Source of the DNA: Proteles cristata cristata
Taxonomy: Eukaryota; Chordata; Mammalia; Carnivora; Hyaenidae
Length of the DNA stretch: 64,000 nt
Reading direction: 5' to 3'
NCBI GenBank assembly: GCA_017311185.1
Contig: JAESUZ010001721.1
Span: forward strand, 62,001 to 126,000
The translations under genes were made by a program, and so were the position numbers. A model generated the notes under the pieces. That model was not told the origin of the DNA and did not search any database. It saw nothing but the letters and a program-made list of their open reading frames with translations. Shown here one piece after another: positions 47,765 through 58,089 of this stretch (its first letter is position 1; the number at the start of each line of letters is the position of its first letter).

Positions 47765-47935
47765 AGTTTGGATCCTGGAATTAGATTACCTGTGCATATC
47801 CAGATTTTAATATTTTCTGGCCATGAGATCTTCATCAGTAAATTAGCCTCTCTGATCCTCACTTTTCTCATGTATTGAGAAGGAATCATAATAGTACCTA
47901 CTTCAAAGAGTTGAGATATTGAGTGTGTAAGACCC
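47765..47935 (+). repeat. MIR SINE
   Basis: GATCCTGGAATTAGATTACC, TTCATCAGTAAATTAGCCTC, then TCACTTTTCTCATGTATTGA and CATAATAGTACCTACTTCAA match the MIR body in order. Confidence 0.75.
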
Positions 47936-47984
47936 AAGGTGAACCTCAGCTTGTTCCCTCTTGAAACATTTGTGTATGTGGTTC

Positions 47985-48275
47985 TTTCTGCCTGGCACTA
48001 GCCCCTCCCTCCAGGTCTTTTTATAGCTCTATTCTGTATTTCATTCGGGTCTCTTGTCACTGACCATTCGTCCTGGAAAAGTATCTATTCTTCCATCATA
48101 CTATCTTGCTTTGGCTTTTATTTTCCTTCTACACCCAAATTATAATAACATATAATATACCTGTCTGCTTCTTCCACTGTAGAGAATTTGTTTAACTTGT
48201 TTATCACTATACTATACTTTTGACATGTAGAAAATGTTCCAACAAATATTAATTAAATGACTGAATGAATTTATA
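47985..48275 (+). repeat. L2 LINE 3' end
   Basis: TGCCTGGCACTAGCCCCTCC, GTCTGCTTCTTCCACTGTAG and the terminal ATTAATTAAATGACTGAATG AAT follow the L2 3' UTR order. Confidence 0.65.
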
Positions 48276-48436
48276 TAATTTATATGAAACACTTACCAAG
48301 GGAAACTACCATTAATTTTAACCACTAAAGTGCTACTATAAAATATAAATATTAATTCTTGCATTCTGTTTGAATTAAAATATATATTAGGTAAATGTCA
48401 GTTTTACCCTGAGATGATAAAATTAGAAAGCATTTT

Positions 48437-48649
48437 TTTGGGGCGCCTGGGTGGCTTAGTCGGTTAAGCGTCCAACTTTCGCTTAGGTCATGATCTCACG
48501 GTTCGTGGGTTCGAGCCCCGCGTCGGGCTCTGTGCTGACTGCCAGCTCAGAGCCTGGAGCCTATTTCAGTCTGTGACTCCCTCTCTCTCTGACCCTGCTC
48601 ACGCTGTCTCTCTCTCTCCCCTAGAAATAAATAAAACATTAAAAAAAAT
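48437..48649 (+). mobile_element. Young felid SINE, perfect 14-bp TSD
   Basis: CpG-rich copy with GGGCGCCTGGGTGGCTTAGT and GGGTTCGAGCCCCGCGTCGG; subgroup with GACTGCCAGCTC and CTAGAAATAAATAAAACATT. Direct repeats TTAGAAAGCATTTT at 48423-48436 and 48650-48663 are identical. Confidence 0.97.
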
Positions 48650-48875
48650 TTAGAAAGCATTTTCTTTGTAAATCATTGTTAATACAATTCTTAAATTGTA
48701 CTTTAGATATTTAATCAGCTTTTTTGTATTTGAGGACATTATGAAACATAAATTACTTTTTTAAGGTTTTATAATTATAGAATGTATGTTTTTGTTAAGA
48801 CATAAACAACTAAAAACTCTTTTAACCTGTAAAAATGTATAAGGAAATGATACGAAAACATTAACTCCCAATTAA

Positions 48876-49091
48876 AAAATTTTAATGTTTATTTATTCTT
48901 GAGAGACACAGACAGAGCATGAGCAGGGGAAAGGCAGAGAGAGAGACACACACACACGGAATCTGAAGCAGGCTTCAGGCTCTGAGTTGTCAGCACAGAG
49001 CCTGACTCGGGGCTGGAACTCATGAACAATGGGATCATGATCTGAGCCAAAGTCAGAAGCTTAACTGACTGAGTGCTTAACCAGGCGCCCC
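48876..49091 (-). mobile_element. Felid SINE with rearranged head
   Basis: Minus-strand copy. Near the head the usual GAGCCACCCAGG is replaced by GAGTGCTTAACCAGG, a small local duplication of the nearby GCTTAAC motif. Confidence 0.9.
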
Positions 49092-49137
49092 TAATTTCTA
49101 ATTTTTGAAGGCTGTGGTTAAAAACAAGAATCAGAAA

Positions 49138-49358
49138 CTGGGGCTCCTGGATGGCTTAGTTAAGTGTCCATCTTCATTTCAGGTCATGATCTCAGGGTTC
49201 ATAAGTTCAAGCTCAGTGTCGGGCTCTGTGCTGACAGCTCAGGGCCTGGAGCCTGCTTCAGATTCTGTGTGTGTGTCTCTCTCTCTCTGCCCCTCCCCTG
49301 CTCACACTCTGTCTCATTGTGTCTCTTAAGAACAAATAAATATTAAAAAAAAAAACCC
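49138..49358 (+). mobile_element. Felid SINE, perfect 13-bp TSD
   Basis: Head GGGCTCCTGGATGGCTTAG (a few bases lost), tail AACAAATAAATATTAAAAAA. Perfect direct repeats CAAGAATCAGAAA at 49125-49137 and 49359-49371. Confidence 0.96.
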
Positions 49359-49371
49359 CAAGAATCAGAAA

Positions 49372-52300
49372 GAATGAATAGTTTTTCTTTTCTATGAGGA
49401 GACTATATATACAGAAACTAGTAACTTAATAATGAACACAGAATCTGGATTTTTCCCCCTTTTCCCAGAGGAGAGGTTCATTATTATTAAGATTTCATTG
49501 AATAACCACTAAGATCTGTATCAAGCATTAATTCATATATGTATCCCATTATAAAATATGCCATACAAATTATATTTGTTTAAAAATACAAGCTATTTTG
49601 GGAAGAATTTTTGTTTATATAATACACAATAAAATGACAATGATTTAAGTGAACCACCCTATGAATAGAAAGGAGTAACACAAATGACCTAAACCAGTGA
49701 TATTTTGGAGAGGATACTTTTTTCAAATGAAAACTTGGCTTCACCTCCTGTTCTAATCTGTGTGTGGCATACAGCGTTAATCACCATCTGAATCTTTTCC
49801 ATTCATTTAACCTGCCTTGATTCATGGTTGCGTGTGTTTTTGTGAGGAATGAGGCTAGAGTGTGGTCATTACACCTTCTGCCTAAGTTTCCTGTTTTCTG
49901 GATAGACAGTGTCAACAACTGATTTTCTTTTTCTTTTTGAAATTTAATTTCAATATTTTTGTGAGTAACAGTAAAAATGAAAACTAAGGAAATGAAGATA
50001 GTAATTTCGTTTTCTAAAGTAATGCAGAATTCTATACAAAATCTTTCATATTATTATTAATAAATAAGACTGATTTTCTTTTAACATTTCTTCTGATTAA
50101 ATATCAATACAAGTTTATTATGGAAAAATTAGAAACAAGAGAGAATATGAAGAAAAAATTAGAAATGACCCATGATCCTTCTATATACAGATAATATTTA
50201 TTTAAAACTTCAATGAAGTTTTATGCAAATATACACATGTATGCAGATATTAAATGAAGGCTTAAATCTTGGCTGTTCTTTCTTCTTTTAATTTCTTTAG
50301 ATTTTCCCCCAGTTATTTGTTTTGTTATGGTTTTGTGTTTGTTTTGTTCATATTGCCTCTTTTTTTGCTATCTCTACTTTGAACAATTACTCTGTTTACC
50401 TGAAAAATAAACATAAAAAGTCAACAGTTTTAATCATTTTACTACATAGCTGAGAAGATTTGAGATGAGTTTTTATTGTTATTTGAACTAGAAAGTTACC
50501 TACTTGTAAAGATTTGGAGAGAATTACCAAATTTAGTATCCATATATTTATAAAATTATAGGCTTTAGAAAATTAAGCTTATGCTTTGATTATAAGAGTG
50601 AACTTTTGAGTCATGCAAAGTTAGAATAATTTCTCCAGATTTCTGTGATGACACAACTACAGAGTAGAAACTTAAAATGTGCTTTGCTCATCAAGTAGCA
50701 TTATGTGCATGATATCTCATCCTTAGTTCCCATATAAGGGAGGAGACCTTTATATTAAATGCCAGTGTTTTTCCAAAGGTGGATTTAGCCATCATGAACC
50801 TCAAGAACATTATTCTTTCTAGAGTCATCATGCACTTGATTTCCTTCAAAAATTCCATTATGAGCAAGGATATATCACCATCTAATCTGTAGCATTCAGT
50901 CATTCATGAGGTTTCTCATAGTTTCTCAGGCAATAGCACTGATTTGGGACTGTCATTCTGGTGTCGTGCTGTCAAAACATTTAACTGATTTTTTAAAATA
51001 ACACACTTTCACATTCATATTTCAGTACTGAGTAGAATAGGGCTGTCCATAAGAAATTTTAAGACTGAGAGTCACTAAGTAATTTAATGCTGGAATTGTA
51101 AATATAGAGTCAAAATAAACCACTTTAAACTTGCCAAACTATTTCATTTGTGGTACTTGTCCTGACTAAATTAAGAAATAAGCAAAACAAAAGTGAATGG
51201 AATTTAGGAGAATTGATTAGATAAAGGTATAAAGATTTGTACAATCCGCTTTCAATTCTTGTCTCATTTTGCTTTTCCCCCTCTCTCATTTAGACCTGTT
51301 TCTTATAAATTATATGTTCTACTTTTTGATGGACATTGCTTCCGCTAGTTGTTAATGTAGGAAGGGAAGCTAGTAAGATGAGAATCTAAAATGCTAAGAT
51401 ACTAACCTGTGATAGCTGATCATATTAAATTTTTCACCTTCTTTACCCTCAGCATTTATTATGTATTCTTAGGCTATTAACCCACTTAATGGTAAAAAGT
51501 TATGGGTGACTGAGAATGATCAAAGATCAAAATCATTTTCTAAATGCAGTATTAGGGAAAATTAGGTTTTGAATGGAAGTGGACTAATGTCTGATAAGAA
51601 CAGTCATGATTCTAATGGAAAAAGAAGATCTACTAACATTCTAGAGATGGAAAAAGAAGAAAGAGATTCATATTTAGGAAATCTCATAATGAAACACCAT
51701 GGTTTGTTTTCTGTGACTGAATGGGATTAACACAGATGCCTCTAAGCCATCGAATCATCTAAGGCCACATTAGTAACATGAGTAATATGTCTTTGTCCCA
51801 TCTCACAAAATGTGATTCCCATCCTGTCTCCAGTATTACCACAGATAGTTGAAAGGGCGTTATATCATCATCATCATTTTGCTTTATCATAAATGTCTTC
51901 ACAGATGGTATCTAAATCAATATTTCTTTTCACCATCACACTTTATGGTATGCTCTTTGTACATCTGCTTTCCTTCTCTTGATTCACCAGTTTACCACAT
52001 GCAGTAATATGTAGCAGAAATTTATAAGATTTACTACAGGTTTAGCCAAAGTAAAGAGTAATTGCATCACACATAAGGAAACACCTTTATATTTGGTATC
52101 AGATGTCATTCTTCCTAGCATTACATTAGTTGTTTCCTTATCAAGAAGAAGTCTAATGGCAGTGTCCTTCTACTGGTGCCTTGCTGTATGGATTCACTGT
52201 TTTCCACCAATCATTTTTTTTTTCCTTCCTCTTACAGTATCTCTTACACTTCCAGTGAACAACTCCTGAACACCAGTAACTTTCCGATTCAGAATATTGT

Positions 52301-52611
52301 ACATTTATCTTTGTTTTTCTATTTTTAGTCACTGGGTGAGGAAAGAGTTTTGCCTTTTACATCCAGAGGGAGTCACCTTGATAATTTACTAGACTTTACC
52401 ACAGGAAAATTCTCCTGAATGCAATTTCTTCTTTAGAAAGTACTTGTGGTTATGATTAATGTTTGTTTTGAAAATAATTGTTTCCCTCCAGCTATGTCAA
52501 CTTTTCAAGTTAAGAGGTCACATAAATATTTGACTCTTTTTTTGGCTCTGAAATTTGTTTACCTTTGAGTAAAGTATTCCCAAGTAATTCCGCTTGCAAA
52601 CTATATATTTA
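49372..52611. other. Unassigned AT-rich sequence
   Basis: The longest stretch without a confidently named element. 50090-50240 loosely resembles an old L1 3' UTR (GGAAAAATTAGAAACAAGAG ... CCCATGATCC). A 70-codon minus-strand frame at 50691-50903 has no domain. A short CATCATCAT run lies near 51870. No gene seen. Confidence 0.45.
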
Positions 52612-52998
52612 TGCATTCCCTGAAAATTCATATGTTGAAGCCTGAACCTCCAGTCTCTCAAAATGTGACTGTATTTGGAGAGAGGGCCTTTAAAGAGGTA
52701 ATTAGGTTAAAATGAGACTTTGAGGGTGAGCACTGCTCAAGTCTGACTGGTGTCCTTATAAGAAAGGGAAATTGGACACGCGAAGGCAGCAAGGATGTGA
52801 GCACAAAGAAAAGGCAGTGTGAGGACACAGAGGGAAGGGCTCATTTGGAAGACCAGCAGAGAGACCTCAGGAGAACCACAGTCTGCTGACACCTTGATCT
52901 TGGACATCAAGACTCAAGAACTGTAGGAAAATAAATTTCTGTTGGTTACGGCACCCACTCTGTGATATTTGTTATAGCAGCCCTAGAAAACTAATGTA
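52612..52998 (+). mobile_element. MLT1-type solo LTR (ERVL-MaLR)
   Basis: Near-complete order of MLT1 landmarks: GAAAATTCATATGTTGAAGC, AATGTGACTGTATTTGGAGA, ACTGGTGTCCTTATAAGAAA, GACACCTTGATCTTGGACAT, AAATAAATTTCTGTTGGTTA and TTGTTATAGCAGCCCTAGAA. No internal retroviral region flanks it, so this is an ancient recombined solo LTR. Confidence 0.88.
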
Positions 52999-53915
52999 AT
53001 CTGATAGCTACTAATTTTGAAACCTTGCCAGAACAATTAAAAAGTAGTGATTATGTACTGAGAGACAGAGAGAGAGAGAAGAGAAAATCCAGTGTAAGTA
53101 CCAATCTACACAGGTTTCTTTGGAAATGCTGAAGATGTTTTGCAAGTTACATTCATATAAGGAATAGATAAAATACCACCTGGATAATTTTTATCCCAAT
53201 ATATATAGTCAAGGGAAAAGAAGTACATGATAGTGAACATAGAGGATGGTATAAAATATACTAAAAATACCCAGATAGTCCCACATACCTGAATCTAAGC
53301 TGGACTAGTGTAAGTTTAAAGCATCATCTCCAGCTGTTTTGATTATAAAATATATTATATTTTTCAAGTTTATATTTCAAGCACATAGCTTTTTTTCTCC
53401 TCATGAATATGACAAGCAAAGAATCCAAATATATTAATATATTCAGTATTAAACCTGTGAATGCTTTCTAATTCAATTAGTGAAGACTGTTCTTCACATT
53501 CATAATGGAAAACATGTTTAATTCAGCACTGCAATTTCACCTGTGCTCTGCTTTAGTATATCATCAATATTTATTTAAAAATTCAGAGGAAAATGGAGTA
53601 TTTCAAATATTTCCTTATAGTGTTCTTTGGATACTTTATTTCCTGTTTGGAAAACTAGAGCTTTTGAAAATAGGTAGGATGAGGAAGAAATGATACAATG
53701 AGCATTGAAAGCTTCTTACTCTATCCAGCAATCTCATAAATAAATTATCTTAATGAGTATGGGTAGTTGTTAACGTTGAAAATCAAAGGACTATAAACTG
53801 ACAAATAAGGCAAAAAGGCAAACCCTTTTACTTAATATTTTTTCCATATAGAGCCACAGAAAGGTAGATTTATCCTGATTTATTTTTCAATCTCTGAAGT
53901 GATCCTTGGGAAAGA
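52999..53915. other. Unassigned AT-rich sequence
   Basis: No gene or named repeat; a short GA run lies near 53060-53080. Confidence 0.5.
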
Positions 53916-53933
53916 CTACATCATTATTTTCTT

Positions 53934-54152
53934 TCTTTTTTTTTAATATTTTTATTTATTTCTAGGAGAGTGAGAGAGACAGCGTGAGCAGGGGAGGGCC
54001 AGAGAGAGAGGATGATACAGACTCTGAAACAGGCTCCAGGCTCTGAGAGGGCAGTCAGCACAGAGCCCGACGCGGGGCTCGAACCCACGAACCGCGAGAT
54101 CATGACCTAAGCGAAAGTCGGACGCTTAACTGACTAAGCCACCCAGGCGCCC
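53934..54152 (-). mobile_element. Young felid SINE, 18-bp TSD
   Basis: CpG-rich copy with intact B-box GGGTTCGAGCCCCGCGTCGG on its own strand. Direct repeats beginning CTACATC at 53916-53933 and 54153-54170 differ at one base (A/G). Confidence 0.96.
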
Positions 54153-54170
54153 CTACATCGTTATTTTCTT

Positions 54171-54899
54171 GACCTCATATATGATTGATTTTGGAAGGTT
54201 AGAAATTTCTAGCTATGTCTTTTTTTTTTTTTTCAATGAGGAGAGTGGAGCAAATTTCACAGACACATGCACTTATAAAGTTTTAATAAAATGTGATTTT
54301 TGACTTTCAAATTCTGACTGGTAATGGCAGTTTTTAAGAAATGAAGAAATTTAGATGGGGAAGTCTTCCCTTGAAGTAGTAACTTATGAAATCTTATAAA
54401 CTGCCTGGAAGGAACAAGTGAAGATTTCATATGACTGCAGAGATGGCCTGAGAAATCTTTGCTTTGTTTTCTCTAGAATTCGGACCACATAATCAAGATA
54501 GTCATAGCATGAAGAACACTTACCATAGGATTTGTCCCCATGTTCTCAGGCAATTTCCTTACCTAAAATTTTCTTCCCTTCCCACATACTCAAGGTAAAC
54601 AACATATTCCTCAGTTACCATGAGAATTTTATGATCTATGAAATTTGTGTTACCCTCCACTCTGCTGTTTCCATGGCTGCCAATTTACCCATTTCAGCAG
54701 GGCTCGGTTTATCTAACCCACCTCCCAGGTGACCACCATTTTCCATTCAATATTTTGTTTTCTGACCTCTAAATGATTATAGCCCTTGCAGTAGTTATGA
54801 AGACTTGTTCTTTCATCTCTAAAAAGGAACTTAGAAGATCAGAGAACACCAAAAGGATACTATCAAATAAGTATCCTTATTCCATTAAGAGGACTAGTT

Positions 54900-54947
<48 letters not shown>

Positions 54948-55009
54948 CACATATACTTCAATAAGAATTCTACAAGTTATATATCAGTACTTCATTCAGA
55001 GTTAATATG
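54171..55009. other. Unassigned sequence with Z-DNA-prone tract
   Basis: No gene or repeat named apart from the alternating tract at 54901-54956. Confidence 0.5.
54901..54956. repeat. (GT)20(GC)4ACATATAC alternating tract
   Basis: Strictly alternating purine-pyrimidine over 56 nt: a GT block to 54940, GCGCGCGC, then ACATATAC. This composition favours left-handed Z-DNA under negative supercoiling. Confidence 0.95.
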
Positions 55010-55135
55010 AAAAAAATGGGTCACAGAGAAGTTAAGTAACTTGTTCAAACTTACAAAACCAGTGTCTTACAAAAGAAGATTCAAACCCATAACTCTTTTA
55101 TCCAAAAGCCCATGTTTTTTCCATGCTGCCATGCT
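55010..55135 (-). repeat. MIR SINE fragment
   Basis: CACAGAGAAGTTAAGTAACT TGTTCAAACTTAC and GATTCAAACCCATAACTCTT match the MIR core in reverse complement. Confidence 0.75.
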
Positions 55136-55838
55136 GTGCCTTGAACCAGTTATTTTTATTGACTTGGCTGACCAACTAACTTAAACAATCAAACTTTATG
55201 TTCCTATTCATATTTTCCCAATCATTCTACTGCCATGGATTCTTGAAAGTTTAATAAATGAGATCTGCTAATTAGCATTTATTTTATAAGTGGAATGGGA
55301 ATTTTCGTGGCCAATTTTCTTAACCATAGAGGGAAAAAAGGCCCTTTTTATGTGCAGCCCATGGCTTGATGAGTAATCACAGCACACCTGTCAACATTAT
55401 GAAAACACTCTTTTGAAATTTTTTTGTGATTTTTCAAAAGACAATCATAAAAAGAATCAGTCTTTTTAAACTTCATGTGGTGATGCCTCATTGCCATGAC
55501 TCAGCAGGTATCTTTATGACTCCTTAGGCATAAGATAGTTTTGAAATGATTGCATTAGATCTTCAAATTCAGAATCTTCTAAAGAAATTATTTTAAAGGT
55601 TTTATTTATATTATTAAACAGTTTTGAGTGGTCAGGTTTGGCCTGAAATAAAATCTTACAGTAGATGATATTTGTTTTTGCCAATTTGATTATATTTTTA
55701 CATGACCTTTTCTATAATTATCCTGTTTTCATGCCTTTCTGAGTTTCTCCTGTAATAGGAAAGTGAGGGATGGATTAGATTACATTAAGGTGAGCATAAC
55801 AAACGAAATGATAACCTTAAAATTTATTTATTTTATTT
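55136..55838. other. Unassigned, repeat-free sequence
   Basis: I see no repeat family here. A TAATTA-type core (GCTAATTAGCATTT near 55268) and a CACACCTGTC E-box-like site near 55384 occur, but such short motifs are common by chance. Confidence 0.35.
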
Positions 55839-55839
55839 T

Positions 55840-55870
55840 TATTTAAACATTTTTTAGTGTTTATTTTTTT

Positions 55871-55913
<43 letters not shown>

Positions 55914-56077
55914 CACGAGCAGGGGAGGGACAGAGAGAGAAAGAGAGACACAGAATCTGAAGCAGGCTCCAAGCTGTCAGCACACAGCCCAACACGGAGC
56001 TGGAACTCATGAACTGCGAGATCATAACCTGAGTGGAAGTCAGATGCTTAATCACCTGAGCCACCCAGGCGCCCCCC
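55840..56077 (-). mobile_element. Felid SINE with long GA run
   Basis: Minus-strand copy with a (GA)n run at about 55874-55907 and head complement GAGCCACCCAGGCGCCCCCC at the right end. Confidence 0.93.
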
Positions 56078-57551
56078 AAAATTTTTTTTTAAACCGAATA
56101 GTGAATCTTCTGTGGTAAAAATATCAGTATTAGAGATTTTTAGAACTCCCAGGGTGCTTCCTGGCTCCCTCACCCTCCTCCTGTGTAAATGATTATTTTT
56201 TCCATCTGTAGTAATAAAGTGGAAAGCTTTACCGGAAAATACAGAGCCCTTTCTCACTTATAGTCATTGCTACTGTAAACACTGAAAGTTCAAATTTTCA
56301 TATGCAACTTGGTTCATATTGACACGATTCTAGCCAGACTATAATTTATTGTAGAGCGCTGTTTTTTAAACTCTATAAAAGTGATGTTTGATTGTTTTGT
56401 ATCTTTTCAAAATGTAGTATTATATCATTGTTGAAGGATCCTAAGTTAGTTTATTGCCTTATTGAAATTTTCCTTGTTCATATTTTACATTTCTACTTTA
56501 TCATTATTTAATTGCACATACTCTTATTGAAAGCCTTTGAGAGTCACAAGTCTATTGTGAAGTGAGAAGGGGATGTGGCCAATAATTAAATTTTTTCTAA
56601 GGATTGTTAGATTCCATGCACTGGTAAAAGTAACATTAAAGTTGACATCTTCAGGCTCAAATATTATTAAAAGAAAACTGTTCAGTATCCAAGTAGGGCA
56701 TGGGATTTTCTCTTCCTACTGTACCTTTGTTTGTCTCAGCTCAGTAGTAAAGGTAGCCTTCTGTCACCTTTAATCTCTGTGATTCCCATCATTTGAACTA
56801 GCCCTATTCATTTCTTCTCTCTTCTATCAAACACCCTTTCTCCTATACTCTAAGGTTCTCAGCACATTGGGCTTGTCTCTCCATCTGCTTCATACTCTCC
56901 TATGCTTTTAGCTAATACTTGGTTTTTATTATAAAATTAATATATGATTTGTGTCAATTTTATGTTATTTCATGAGAAATAATATTCAAATATTTGGTAA
57001 CACCATAATTTATTTAAATGTTTTATATCAATTTTTTATATATATTTTTTCAAAATTATGAATACTCCAGGAAGGAAATCTTTGTAAATTTTGAACATGA
57101 ATCTTAAAAGTTACTAAGGTTAATTTATGGTAAGTAAAATTAATGGCTCAAAGAATAAGACTGTTTATATATTTCAAGGCTCCTTATATTATATCCATGT
57201 ATATATGTTCAGCAAGGTTATTACAGTGAACATCCCAACTCCTATGATATATATCATTGTCTTTCTTACTACATCATTATTTGTCAAATTTGTGCCAGTT
57301 TAGCAAGTAAAATTGCTATCAACTTGCATTGTTTTAGTCGTTACAGATGTTGAACAGTTTTTTCAAGTGGTTATTGTCCTATTGATTGAGTTTTGGTAAT
57401 TTCTTTATTTTTATAGTTGAATTTATGTTTTTCTTAAACTTACATAAAGATTATACATGTATGTCTATATATTTAGGCTATTTGCAGCAAATCTTTTCCA
57501 GTCTGTTTTTGCCTTTTAATATTGTTTGTAGTTTAATTTTTATACACTGAA
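56078..57551. other. Unassigned AT-rich sequence
   Basis: No gene or named repeat. 57240-57480 has the texture of a decayed L1 in reverse orientation (GTTCAGCAAGGTTATTACAG; GATTGAGTTTTGGTAATTTC), not strong enough to call. Confidence 0.4.
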
Positions 57552-57552
57552 T

Positions 57553-57624
<72 letters not shown>

Positions 57625-57646
57625 TTCTCTCTCTCTCTCTCTCTCT

Positions 57647-57678
<32 letters not shown>

Positions 57679-57694
57679 TTCTTTCTTTTCTTTC
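57552..57694. repeat. 143-nt homopyrimidine tract, (TTTC)n with (CT)n core
   Basis: No purine on the plus strand for 143 nt. TTTC units occupy both ends and a CT block lies at 57627-57646. The Lys/Glu-rich minus-strand frame across it is a repeat artefact. Confidence 0.97.
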
Positions 57695-58089
57695 ATCATT
57701 TGGAAAGCCCTTTTAGAGCCCACTAGTCAGGACAATTCTTCCATCTCATTTAACCCTGTGGACCAATCTCTTTAAGGCTCTTACCTATCATCAGGAACTG
57801 CTTTGCTAACCTCCACTTAAATTTAGTCATTCCAGTTATTGAAGAGATTTTTTTACAAGCAAGAGATGTTATCTAGTTGATCTGTTTCTATAGAGATAAC
57901 TCAAAACATAGCATTTATTGCCAATTTGTGTAATTATTTAATCCTAAATCCTATACTGTCATTAAACTTTGCCTTACCTCTTCATTCTATCCCAAAGCTT
58001 CTTTCTTTCTTTTCCTAAACGTCACACTTGGGTCTGAATGATGAGGCCTAAGAAAAGTACCCAGGGCAAGGATATTTTAAGAAATAAAA
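57695..58089. other. Unassigned spacer
   Basis: No gene or recognised repeat. Confidence 0.5.

Noticed and set aside
50691..50903. 70-codon minus-strand frame
   Set aside because: No recognisable family or supporting signals; expected by chance.
57478..57723. Lys/Glu-rich open frame on the minus strand
   Set aside because: Produced entirely by the TTTC/CT pyrimidine tract.
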